NCBI GenBank assembly: GCA_003168235.1
Contig: PMSZ01000468.1
Location: 1-5,701, forward strand
Source: Acidobacteriaceae bacterium
GTDB taxonomy: Bacteria; Acidobacteriota; Terriglobia; Terriglobales; Acidobacteriaceae
Direction: 5' to 3'
Length of the DNA: 5,701 nt
The position numbers and the translations under genes are program-made. Below the pieces are notes generated by a model. It was not told the origin of the DNA. It was given only the letters and a program-made list of their open reading frames with translations, and made no database searches. Positions 1 to 5,701 of this stretch are shown piece by piece; within the stretch, counting starts at the first letter, position 1; each line of letters opens with the position of its first letter.

Positions 1-1
1 T

Positions 2-796
2 ACAAAAGATCGGTCCGGTCACTTCCGCAACTGCTACTATCGCCATGCCGCCGAGTTCACCTGTGAGTGGCTCACCAAGACCGTCTTCCTCTCTCAGCTT
101 CGTGGCATCGATTTGTTCGTGGATTACTGGGGTTCACCTTGGATCATGCATCCCATCGTCAGCTTCCAGTTCGGCAATGGAGATGCCGACTACGTGGCGG
201 CATCGATTGAGGCGCGTTATCAAGTCGGCCAGAGCTACTCGCCCATCCGCTCCTTCTTTCGTCAATTCACCATTGTTTACGTGATGGCGAACGAACGCGA
301 TCTCATCCGCCTCCGCACCAACTATCGATCCGGCGAGGACGTTTACCTCTACCACATGGTTGCCAGCCCGGAATGGTCGCGTCTCCTCTTTCTCCAGTAC
401 CTGCAACAGGCGAATCGCCTGCGCGACCACCCACGCTGGTTCAACGCTGCCACCGACAATTGCACGACCAACATCTTCACCCAAATGGCCGCGACCGGTC
501 ATCTTCCAGCGGGAACTTCGCGATATGCCTGGTGGATTCTTTTGAATGGCCGCGCTCCCGAGATGCTCTACCGTGGCGGGAACTTCGCCGGCAATCTCCC
601 TTTCCCAGAACTTAAGAAGCGTGCGCTCATTAATCCCGTCGCTCAGGCGCCCGGTGTTGCGCGTGACAAGGATGTGCGTGACGACGATGCGCCTGACGAT
701 GATGTGCCGGACTTTTCCCGGCGCATCCGCCTCAATCGCCCCGGCTTCGAATTTCTCGATCCCCATGACGGAGCATCGCAGAACGCACCAGACTGA
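2..796 (+). CDS. DUF4105 / Lnb N-terminal periplasmic domain-like protein (5' end outside window)
   Basis: The frame is open from base 2 to the TGA at 794-796, so 264 residues are visible and the start lies upstream. The first internal ATG (149 bases before the NxT motif region begins, at base 113 reading FVDYWG with a GTG) is not the true start, because conserved-looking sequence (FRNCYYRHAAEF, bases 23-58) precedes it. Family marks seen: HPIVSFQFGNG with its His codon at 149-151, then a Glu/Arg-rich stretch (ASIEARYQVG), MANERDLIRLRTNYRSGEDV, the segment LRDHPRWFNAATDNCTTNI with Cys at 461-463, and an aromatic end to the domain (YAWWILLNGRAPEMLYRGG). This pattern of a conserved His followed by NCTT is that of DUF4105/Lnb_N proteins, usually envelope or periplasmic and of unproven activity. 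A Cys-His hydrolase role is inference. The C-terminal tail is Asp-rich and repetitive. The gene lies 85 bases before the TgpA-like gene on the same strand, so co-transcription is plausible. Confidence 0.8.
   Translation, partial: TKDRSGHFRNCYYRHAAEFTCEWLTKTVFLSQLRGIDLFVDYWGSPWIMHPIVSFQFGNGDADYVAASIEARYQVGQSYSPIRSFFRQFTIVYVMANERDLIRLRTNYRSGEDVYLYHMVASPEWSRLLFLQYLQQANRLRDHPRWFNAATDNCTTNIFTQMAATGHLPAGTSRYAWWILLNGRAPEMLYRGGNFAGNLPFPELKKRALINPVAQAPGVARDKDVRDDDAPDDDVPDFSRRIRLNRPGFEFLDPHDGASQNAPD
665..709 (+). repeat. Three imperfect 15-bp coding repeats giving an Asp-rich tail
   Basis: Three consecutive 15-base units (665-679, 680-694, 695-709) in the reading frame encode DKDVR, DDDAP and DDDVP. 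Units two and three match at 12 of 15 bases. They lie after the conserved DUF4105 domain, in a tail that looks disordered and acidic. This looks like local tandem duplication in an unconstrained tail. Confidence 0.6.
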
Positions 797-870
797 GCTG
801 CCGTGACCGCGCTTCTCCCAAACTACGGTTACCGCCGACACTTCCCTTCCGCGCCGCTTTCGCCAACAAT

Positions 871-875
871 AGAGG
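871..875 (+). promoter_or_regulatory. Ribosome binding site deciding the GTG start of the TgpA-like gene
   Basis: AGAGG lies 6 bases before the GTG at 882. The alternative in-frame ATGs at 951 and 957 have only a CAGAACGAC-type repeat in front of them and no Shine-Dalgarno match, so the GTG is preferred. Confidence 0.6.
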
Positions 876-881
876 TTTCCC

Positions 882-3140
882 GTGAGCGAAGCCTCTATAA
901 ACCCGCGTCCGGCTGCCCAGGTCAGAACGACCGCCAGAACGACGACCAGAATGACCATGACCCGGGCTATCGAGCGCTACTTTAATGTTGCCCTGTATCT
1001 GCTGGTGCTCACGGGCTTCGGCACCCTGGCCTCAACCGGAGGCCTCGATCTTCCTGCCATTGTTCTCGCCGGACTAGCCCTGGCGTTTCGCGGATATCAG
1101 CTTCTCGCGCGACGCGAGTTTCTCATCCCCGAGCGCTGGACTAACTTTCTGACGCTTATCTACATCTTTATCTACCTGGCCGATTATTTCTTTCTTTCCC
1201 GCGCCTTTCTCGCCGCCAGTGTTCACCTGATGCTTTTTGTCATGGTCGTACGCCTGTTTTCTCTACAACGCACGCGCGACCACTACATGCTCGCGGCGCT
1301 TTCGTTTGGCATGGTGCTCGCCGCCGCCGTTCTCACCGTCGGCAGCGTCTTCCTGTTGAGCTTTGCCGGCTTTCTGCTGGTCGCCGTCGTCACCTTTGTC
1401 TTGATGGAAATGCGCCACTCGATTGCCGCCGAGCCAGCGAACGCGACTGACCCGCGCGCAGTCGCTCCTGCCTCAATCCCTCCCTACCGCCGCATGGCCT
1501 ACGGACTGCTCGCCGTCGCTCCTGCGCTCATGCTCATGGTCCTGGCCGGCAGCTTTCTTATCTTCTTTCTACTGCCCCGCGTTTCCTCCCGCTATCTCAG
1601 CGCCTACACCCCATCCAGCGATGTCTCCACCGGCTTCACCGATCGCGTGCAACTCGGACGCATCGGCCAAATTCAGCAGTCGAACGCCGTTGTCATGCAC
1701 ATCGAAATTCAGAACGACCTGCAGGGCGCGTACGACTTGAAATGGCGTGGAATCGCCTTGAGCTCTTTTGACGGTACAGTCTGGGCCAATTCTTACGATC
1801 AAACTCCGCTCCACCCCGGAATCGACGGCGGCTACCGGCTGGCGCCATTGCTCCCACCGCGTACCACGGCCACAGGCCGAGCCATTCGTTACCGAGTCAC
1901 CATGGAACCAATCGGGACCAACGTTTTCTTCCTGGCCGAAAGCCCGCAGCGCCTGTTCGGGAGTTTCCGGCAAGTCAGTGTCGATGCCGGCGGCGCCGTC
2001 TACGACCAGGATGCCGATCATCCCATCAGCCGCTATGAAGCCGTATCGCAATTGCCTGCTATCGATAGCGAAGAGCTTCGGCTGGCGGCGAACACCGTAC
2101 CACCGGGCATGGCCGAATACCTGAGATTGTCACCTCTCGATTCCCGTATCCCGAAGTTGGCCGGCGACATCACCGCGAACGCTCCCAGCAATTACGACAA
2201 AGCCATCGCTCTCGAACAATATCTCCAGACCCACTTCGGATACACCCTGGAACTGCCCCGAACTCTGCCGAAGGATCCGCTGGCGAATTTTCTCTTCGAG
2301 AGAAAGAAAGGCCACTGCGAGTATTTCGCCAGTTCCATGGCCGTGATGTTGCGTTCCCTGGGAATTCCGTCTCGCATCGTGACGGGGTTCCGCGGCGGCG
2401 AGTTTAACGACCTCACCGGTCAGTATGTAGTGCGGGCCAGTGACGCGCATTCATGGGTTGAAGCTTACTTCCCCGGTTCCGGCTGGGTGAGCTTCGATCC
2501 AACTCCTGCGGGAGGCCTGCCGGCACACAACGAATGGTCTCGGATGCAGCTTTACATCGACGCCGCCGCATCTTTCTGGCGCGAGTGGATCATCAACTAC
2601 GATGCCGGACGCCAGCGCGCTCTAGGCAACGATGCGGCCAACAACAGCCGGCATTTCTTGGATGAGGCCCGCCGCTGGATTGCGCAGCAGCATCGCGCCC
2701 TGCTCCAAGCGGCGCGGCGCGCTCACCGGCACGTCATCAGCTTTCCCGGGAGATGGGTAACTGGGTTCGTCGCCTTCGGGACAGCGCTGCTCGCTCTTTT
2801 TAATTTGCGGCGCATCATCAGCGCTTTGCGCGCGTGGAGCTTGCGGGCGCGTCCCGAGCAAGCTCCGCGCGAAGCCGCCGCACTTTGGTATGACCGGATG
2901 GTAAGCCGCTTGGCACGGCTGGGCTGGCGCAAATCGCCCTCGCAAACGCCCCTAGATTTTGTCGCAGCAATTCAGGAAGAGAATCTGCAGAAGAAAGTCG
3001 CCAGATTCACGCGTGCCTACGAATCGGCGAGATTTGGCAAGTCCGTCGACGACGCCCAAAGCCTGCCCGGTCTTTTCAAAGACATCACCAGCAATGAAAC
3101 GGCAGAATCCAAGCGGAATTCTACGCCCGTCGCCAGCTAG
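882..3140 (+). CDS. TgpA-family transglutaminase-like membrane protein (DUF3488 / transglut_core / DUF4129)
   Basis: The protein has 752 residues, longer than the roughly 650-700 usual for TgpA proteins. An N-terminal membrane region has hydrophobic segments at about 33-50, 56-71, 87-104, 110-126, 136-152, 154-176 and 206-231 (DUF3488-like). A soluble, presumably periplasmic part follows, with a transglutaminase-like core at about 435-545. Its triad is visible: Cys479 in KKGHCEYFASS, His523 in ASDAHSWVEAYF and Asp539 in WVSFDPTPA. A last membrane helix lies at about 624-641. The C-terminal cytoplasmic segment has the DUF4129 pattern (ALWYDRMVSRLARLGW...SQTPLDF, 667-693). TgpA of Pseudomonas is an essential membrane protein with this plan, but its substrate is not firmly known. 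The family often sits beside a MoxR ATPase and a DUF58 protein; neither is seen here, though they could lie upstream of the window. The GTG start is chosen for its ribosome binding site. The first 28 residues are Thr/Arg-rich and repetitive, so a start at 951 or 957 remains possible. The TAG stop overlaps that of the opposing gene. Confidence 0.9.
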   Translation: MSEASINPRPAAQVRTTARTTTRMTMTRAIERYFNVALYLLVLTGFGTLASTGGLDLPAIVLAGLALAFRGYQLLARREFLIPERWTNFLTLIYIFIYLADYFFLSRAFLAASVHLMLFVMVVRLFSLQRTRDHYMLAALSFGMVLAAAVLTVGSVFLLSFAGFLLVAVVTFVLMEMRHSIAAEPANATDPRAVAPASIPPYRRMAYGLLAVAPALMLMVLAGSFLIFFLLPRVSSRYLSAYTPSSDVSTGFTDRVQLGRIGQIQQSNAVVMHIEIQNDLQGAYDLKWRGIALSSFDGTVWANSYDQTPLHPGIDGGYRLAPLLPPRTTATGRAIRYRVTMEPIGTNVFFLAESPQRLFGSFRQVSVDAGGAVYDQDADHPISRYEAVSQLPAIDSEELRLAANTVPPGMAEYLRLSPLDSRIPKLAGDITANAPSNYDKAIALEQYLQTHFGYTLELPRTLPKDPLANFLFERKKGHCEYFASSMAVMLRSLGIPSRIVTGFRGGEFNDLTGQYVVRASDAHSWVEAYFPGSGWVSFDPTPAGGLPAHNEWSRMQLYIDAAASFWREWIINYDAGRQRALGNDAANNSRHFLDEARRWIAQQHRALLQAARRAHRHVISFPGRWVTGFVAFGTALLALFNLRRIISALRAWSLRARPEQAPREAAALWYDRMVSRLARLGWRKSPSQTPLDFVAAIQEENLQKKVARFTRAYESARFGKSVDDAQSLPGLFKDITSNETAESKRNSTPVAS
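923..958 (+). repeat. Three imperfect 12-bp coding repeats near the TgpA-like N terminus
   Basis: Units at 923-934, 935-946 and 947-958 all begin CAGAA and vary at a few bases. They encode the low-complexity stretch RTTARTTTRMTM just before the first membrane helix. They bear on the start choice, since the in-frame ATGs at 951 and 957 lie in the third unit. Confidence 0.55.
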
Positions 3141-3763
3141 AAGCGGTGCATCACACCCACCCCAACATAGTAGTTGTGTTGGCGGCCATTCTGCGTCTCG
3201 ACATCGAGCGCTGGATCTCCCGAGAAAAAGTCCCGCGCTTCGAACCGCGCGCCCCACCTCTGCCAAAACCACACATCCAATCCCGCTCCGAATTGCACGA
3301 CGCCGGTATTTGAGCCGTTCGGGCCTGGATTATTTCCGTAGAAAATCAGGTCCTTGGATTCCCGGAACCGTCCGTAGCCTCCACCCACGCTGACCCACGG
3401 TGATACCGAGTCGGCTGCAAACGCGTTGACGCGCAGCGACGGCGTGATAAAAATGGCGCCAATGTCCTTGGGAATCTGGGGCAGGTAGGTGTTCAGGTTC
3501 ATCCGCGGATAAACTCCTACCGGCAATTCGGCAAAGAACCCGAAAATGCTTTTGGTCTTCAGCAAGCGGCCGTAATTTAAAGCGAAGCTGACCGGGTTTG
3601 CGAAATGGATGCGCGGATCGGGCGAAGACGGATCGTTGACGATCGTCTCGGTACTCACAAAAGTGCGCCCCGCGGTGATGGAAAGCTGATTGACTTGCGC
3701 CCATGCGCTTGAAACCAAAATCAGAACCGGCACAACCAGAACTGCGAGACGTTTAGCTACCAT
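3137..3763 (-). CDS. Outer-membrane beta-barrel protein with signal peptide
   Basis: The protein has 208 residues. The start is the ATG complementary to 3761-3763, because a strong GGAGGAG lies just upstream and the protein then opens with a textbook signal peptide (MVAKRLAVLVVPVLILVSSA) and a likely cleavage AWA/Q after residue 22. The in-frame extension upstream to 3883 adds 40 polar residues in front of the signal peptide and is rejected. The mature part is Gly/aromatic-rich with alternating hydrophobic strands: VSFALNYGRLL, GVYPRMNLNTYL, SPWVSVGGGYGRF (about 121-133), VVQFGAGLDVWFW (about 155-167), RWGARFEARDFF (169-180) and a last strand NYYVGVGVMHRF ending in Phe208, as expected for recognition by the Bam machinery. 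The size suits an eight-stranded barrel of the OmpA/OmpW/PagP scale. No specific function can be given. It faces rimO divergently and converges on the TgpA-like gene with a 4-base overlap. Confidence 0.85.
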   Translation of the reverse strand: MVAKRLAVLVVPVLILVSSAWAQVNQLSITAGRTFVSTETIVNDPSSPDPRIHFANPVSFALNYGRLLKTKSIFGFFAELPVGVYPRMNLNTYLPQIPKDIGAIFITPSLRVNAFAADSVSPWVSVGGGYGRFRESKDLIFYGNNPGPNGSNTGVVQFGAGLDVWFWQRWGARFEARDFFSGDPALDVETQNGRQHNYYVGVGVMHRF

Positions 3764-3765
3764 CT

Positions 3766-3772
3766 CTCCTCC
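3766..3772 (-). promoter_or_regulatory. Strong ribosome binding site of the beta-barrel gene
   Basis: On the - strand GGAGGAG (3772 down to 3766) ends 2 bases before the ATG, with the GGAGG core 4 bases away. It fixes the start at 3763 rather than the longer in-frame reading. Confidence 0.75.
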
Positions 3773-3806
3773 GGATTTATTGAGGGATGTAGTTTTTGTT
3801 TCAATA

Positions 3807-3815
3807 AGATTAGCA
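3807..3815 (-). promoter_or_regulatory. Candidate extended -10 promoter for the beta-barrel gene
   Basis: The - strand reads TGCTAATCT, a TGn extended -10 with hexamer TAATCT, about 43 bases before the ATG. No convincing -35 stands 16-18 bases upstream. A rival reading on the same strand is TTGAAA, a 17-base spacer and AATAAA, but that would leave a leader of only about 10 bases. Assigned by eye only. Confidence 0.35.
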
Positions 3816-3920
3816 CGGGGCGCAGCATTCGGCCCAGACGCTGAAAACATTGAGGTACCCTTTGTGGTGCTCGGCTGGTGCACGGTACTGCCGCGTCGCG
3901 CCGGGTTAGACCACGCCGGA

Positions 3921-3929
3921 TGCTAGAAT
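3921..3929 (+). promoter_or_regulatory. Candidate extended -10 promoter for rimO
   Basis: TGCTAGAAT is a TGn extended -10 with hexamer TAGAAT (5 of 6 to TATAAT), 54 bases before the rimO ATG. No good -35 is seen at the usual distance. It would give a leader of roughly 45-50 bases without a recognisable Shine-Dalgarno sequence near the ATG. Assigned by eye only. Confidence 0.35.
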
Positions 3930-3983
3930 TGTACAGATCCGCTTCCCGCCGATTGTTGTCACGGTTCGGTCGCCTTTGTCCCA

Positions 3984-5495
3984 ATGCCAGTAAAAGAAAT
4001 CATCGCCGAGACTTCGCAGCCGACTGCCCCAGCCCCGACTGTCCCGGCCTCGACTCGGCCGACCCCGAGTCTCCCTACCAAGGTAGGCTTCGTCAGCCTC
4101 GGCTGCCCCAAAAACCTCGTCGATAGCGAGGTCATGATGGGCATGCTGGCCCAGGCTGGCGCCGCGCTCACTCCCGACGCGGCCGATGCCGACGTTATCG
4201 TCGTAAACACCTGTTCGTTTATCGGCAGCGCCCAGCAGGAATCCATCGATACCATCCTCGAAATGGCGCGCCACAAAACCAACGGCAAAACCAAACGCCT
4301 GGTGGTTGCCGGATGCCTGGTCGAGCGTTTTCACGACGAAATTCGCAAAAACATTCCTGAAGTGGACGCTGTCGTCGGCACCGGCGAATTGGAGAAGATT
4401 CTATCCGCCGCCGGAGTCGCCCAAGCGCAGCCGACGCCAAGTCCGTTCAACATTCTCACCTCTCGCCCCGAAGGCGATCACCGCCGCACCCAGGGCCGCT
4501 TCGCCCGCGATTCCTGGGATGGCGCCGTCGCCGATTTGCCCAACTATCTTTACGACGACCACACGCCCCGCGTTCTCACCACGCCCGGATATTCCGCCTA
4601 TATCAAAATCGCTGAGGGCTGCGATCATCCCTGCAGCTTTTGCATTATTCCGCAGCTTCGCGGGCAGTTTCGCTCGCGCCGTTTCGAGTCGGTGATCGCC
4701 GAAGCCGAGCGCCTGGCACACTCCGGAGTGCGTGAGATCACGCTCATTGGACAAGACACCACCTGCTACGGCGAAGACCTCGGATTGAAAGACGGTCTGG
4801 CTCTGTTGCTTGAAAAGCTAGCAGCGATAGAAGACCTGCGCTGGATTCGCTTCCTCTACGCCTATCCCAACAAAATTACCGGTCGCTTGCTCGACACCAT
4901 CGCCGCCCACGAGAACATCTGCTCCTACATCGACGTTCCCCTGCAGCACGCTTCGGCAACGGTTCTCAAGCGCATGAAGCGCGGAGGCGGCGCGGATTTG
5001 TTCCTCCGTTCCATCGAAAAGATGCGTCGCATAATTCCCGGCGTCACGCTCCGGACTTCCTTTATCGTCGGGTTCCCGTGTGAAACCGAAAAAGAATTCG
5101 TAGAGCTTTATGGCTTCGTGAAAGACGCGGCCTTCGACTGGATGGGCGCCTTCGCCTACTCCGACCAGGAAGGCGCCGGAGCGTACGATCACGAGAAGAA
5201 GCTTTCCACCCGCGAGATCGAGAGCCGTCGCAAATCTCTGATGTCGCTTCAGAAAAAAGTCAGCAAGGCGAAGAAAAAGTCTCTCGTCGGCCAGGAATTC
5301 GATCTGCTGCTCGAAGGTCCTTCGTTGGAGTCGGACCTGCTGCTCGAGGGCCGCACCGCCATGCACGCGCCCGAAATCGATGGCACAGTTTTCGTCAACG
5401 ACTATCCCGAAGGCAACGAGCCGAAGGAAGGCGAGTTCTACCGCTGCCGCATCACCGCCGCGCATGATTACGATCTGGTAGCAGAAATCGTCTGA
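3984..5495 (+). CDS. rimO: Ribosomal protein S12 methylthiotransferase RimO
   Basis: RimO is a cytoplasmic radical SAM enzyme that adds a methylthio group to the beta-carbon of a conserved Asp of ribosomal protein S12 (Asp88/89 in E. coli). Order of parts: an N-terminal methylthiotransferase domain from about residue 34, with cluster Cys41 (SLGCPKNLVDSE), Cys77 (VVNTCSFIGSA) and Cys111 (VVAGCLVERF); a radical SAM core with CxxxCxxC at Cys213, Cys217 and Cys220 (KIAEGCDHPCSFCIIPQLRG), then RFLYAYPNKIT, YIDVPLQHAS (315-324) and RTSFIVGFPCETEKEF (357-372); and a C-terminal TRAM domain from about 431 (SLVGQEFDLLLEGP...HAPEIDGTVFVND). SLGCPKN and PLQHAS favour RimO over MiaB. At 503 residues it exceeds the usual 430-450: it has a Pro/Thr/Ala-rich extension at residues 1-33 and a linker of about 40 extra residues at 145-190, before the radical SAM core. 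All six cluster Cys are present. The ATG is the only in-frame start between the upstream stop at 3924 and the conserved domain, although no clear ribosome binding site precedes it. Confidence 0.96.
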   Translation: MPVKEIIAETSQPTAPAPTVPASTRPTPSLPTKVGFVSLGCPKNLVDSEVMMGMLAQAGAALTPDAADADVIVVNTCSFIGSAQQESIDTILEMARHKTNGKTKRLVVAGCLVERFHDEIRKNIPEVDAVVGTGELEKILSAAGVAQAQPTPSPFNILTSRPEGDHRRTQGRFARDSWDGAVADLPNYLYDDHTPRVLTTPGYSAYIKIAEGCDHPCSFCIIPQLRGQFRSRRFESVIAEAERLAHSGVREITLIGQDTTCYGEDLGLKDGLALLLEKLAAIEDLRWIRFLYAYPNKITGRLLDTIAAHENICSYIDVPLQHASATVLKRMKRGGGADLFLRSIEKMRRIIPGVTLRTSFIVGFPCETEKEFVELYGFVKDAAFDWMGAFAYSDQEGAGAYDHEKKLSTREIESRRKSLMSLQKKVSKAKKKSLVGQEFDLLLEGPSLESDLLLEGRTAMHAPEIDGTVFVNDYPEGNEPKEGEFYRCRITAAHDYDLVAEIV

Positions 5496-5544
5496 GGTCG
5501 GAAGTGAGAGATCAGAAGTGAGATGTCAGATTGCAGAGGTGACA
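5496..5544 (+). repeat. Tandem array of seven imperfect heptamers (left half)
   Basis: Directly after the rimO stop the + strand divides without gaps into GGTCGGA, AGTGAGA, GATCAGA, AGTGAGA, TGTCAGA, TTGCAGA and GGTGACA. The consensus is about RGTSAGA. The bases covering the rimO stop (CGTCTGA, 5489-5495) match GGTCAGA at 5 of 7, so the array may even include the stop codon. The units are too short and have no spacers, so this is not a CRISPR. Confidence 0.8.
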
Positions 5545-5581
5545 GTTTTGCGCCGCGTGGTTTTCACCTCTGCAATCTGAC
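5525..5581. repeat. 18-bp perfect inverted repeat between rimO and yacG
   Basis: Bases 5525-5542 (GTCAGATTGCAGAGGTGA) are the exact reverse complement of 5564-5581, around a 21-base loop containing GCGCCGCG. A transcript could form a long stem here. It arises because the two heptamer half-arrays face each other. It could slow or end transcription after rimO, but there is no T-run after the right arm, so it is not a standard intrinsic terminator. Confidence 0.85.
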
Positions 5582-5601
5582 CTCTGACCTCTGCAATCAC
5601 C
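5562..5601 (-). repeat. Tandem heptamer array in inverted orientation (right half)
   Basis: Read on the - strand from 5601 this is a partial GGTGA followed by TTGCAGA, GGTCAGA, GGTCAGA, TTGCAGA and GGTGAAA, the same unit family as the left half. It ends one base before the yacG ATG at 5603, so it occupies the place of a yacG ribosome binding site. Confidence 0.8.
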
Positions 5602-5602
5602 T

Positions 5603-5701
5603 ATGCCGCGCAAGCGCACCATCAAGCTCCGCTGCCCGATCTGCAAGAAGCCGACGAAGGCCGCCGACGCCGACTTCCCTTTCTGCAGCGACCGCTGCCG
5701 C
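5603..5701 (+). CDS. yacG: DNA gyrase inhibitor YacG, zinc-binding (3' end outside window)
   Basis: The first 33 codons are visible, running to the window edge. Basic residues (MPRKRTIKLR) lead into a zinc-finger pattern: Cys11 and Cys14 (CPICKK), then Cys28 and Cys32 (FPFCSDRCR). The spacing CxxC-x13-CxxxC and the FPFCSDRCR block are those of YacG, a small (about 60-70 residue) four-Cys zinc protein that in E. coli binds GyrB and inhibits DNA gyrase. No Shine-Dalgarno sequence lies before the ATG, as the heptamer repeat abuts it. It is probably co-transcribed with rimO, 107 bases upstream. The remaining half of the gene is not visible, so intactness is unknown. Confidence 0.85.
   Translation, partial: MPRKRTIKLRCPICKKPTKAADADFPFCSDRCR

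Noticed and set aside
134..958. Long 274-codon open frame on the - strand
   Set aside because: It lies opposite the well-supported DUF4105-like gene, and its product has no recognisable domain. It is a GC-driven shadow frame.
951..959. ATG at 951 or 957 as the TgpA-like start
   Set aside because: Neither has a ribosome binding site, whereas the GTG at 882 has AGAGG 6 bases upstream. Kept as a possibility only because the extra N-terminal residues are low complexity.
3162..3182. Small CCAACA/TGTTGG inverted repeat near the end of the beta-barrel gene
   Set aside because: The arms are only 6 bp and lie inside the coding sequence of the last barrel strand (NYYVGVGV). Chance and codon content explain it.
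3764..3883. 40-residue N-terminal extension of the beta-barrel gene
   Set aside because: It would place polar residues before a perfect signal peptide, and the strong GGAGGAG sits directly before the internal ATG at 3763.
5302..5350. Apparent duplication DLLLEG...DLLLEG in the RimO TRAM domain
   Set aside because: RimO TRAM domains normally read like VLVEGPSxESDLLxEGR at this place, so the resemblance is family sequence rather than a repeat event.
4818..5465. 215-codon open frame on the - strand inside rimO
   Set aside because: rimO is certain from its motifs here. The reverse frame has no family features and no ribosome binding site that stands out.
5525..5581. Standard rho-independent terminator of rimO
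   Set aside because: The stem is long but only moderately GC-rich, the loop is 21 bases, and no T-run follows the right arm. The T-run present lies before the right arm.
5496..5601. CRISPR array
   Set aside because: The units are 7 bases long, contiguous and without unique spacers, and the orientation flips midway. No cas gene is seen.

Overview
The window is GC-rich bacterial chromosome with four recognisable genes and part of a fifth. The genes are diderm envelope proteins (a signal-peptide beta-barrel with a C-terminal Phe, a TgpA-type membrane transglutaminase-like protein, a DUF4105/Lnb-N-like protein) plus the housekeeping genes rimO and yacG. The protein style and the short AG-rich heptamer repeats between genes resemble Acidobacteriota (Terriglobia/Koribacter-like). 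That assignment is an impression from sequence style, not a database result.

Layout. Bases 2-796 (+) hold the 3' part of a DUF4105-like gene that starts before the window. After an 85-base gap comes a 752-codon TgpA-family transglutaminase-like membrane protein (882-3140, +), opened by a GTG with a good ribosome binding site. A 208-codon outer-membrane beta-barrel gene (3137-3763, -) runs head-on into it. The two share the palindrome CTAG, so each stop codon lies inside the other. A 220-base divergent intergenic region (3764-3983) has a candidate extended -10 box for each direction. rimO (3984-5495, +), the ribosomal protein S12 methylthiotransferase, follows. The last 99 bases are the start of yacG (5603-5701, +).

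The most unusual part is the 107-base rimO-yacG intergenic region. It is almost entirely built of imperfect 7-base units: seven on the + strand (consensus about RGTSAGA), a short GC-rich spacer, then about five and a half of the same family on the - strand. The two halves give an 18-bp perfect inverted repeat. The array begins at the base after the rimO stop and ends one base before the yacG ATG, so it forms the whole leader of yacG.

Function. The first two genes probably act at the cell envelope: both carry conserved Cys/His residues of the thiol-hydrolase or transglutaminase kind and are co-oriented, perhaps co-transcribed. rimO and yacG are probably co-transcribed through the repeat. I see no phage, transposase, CRISPR, tRNA or rRNA signal, and no clearly undescribed multi-gene system. 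The heptamer array is the element most worth follow-up.
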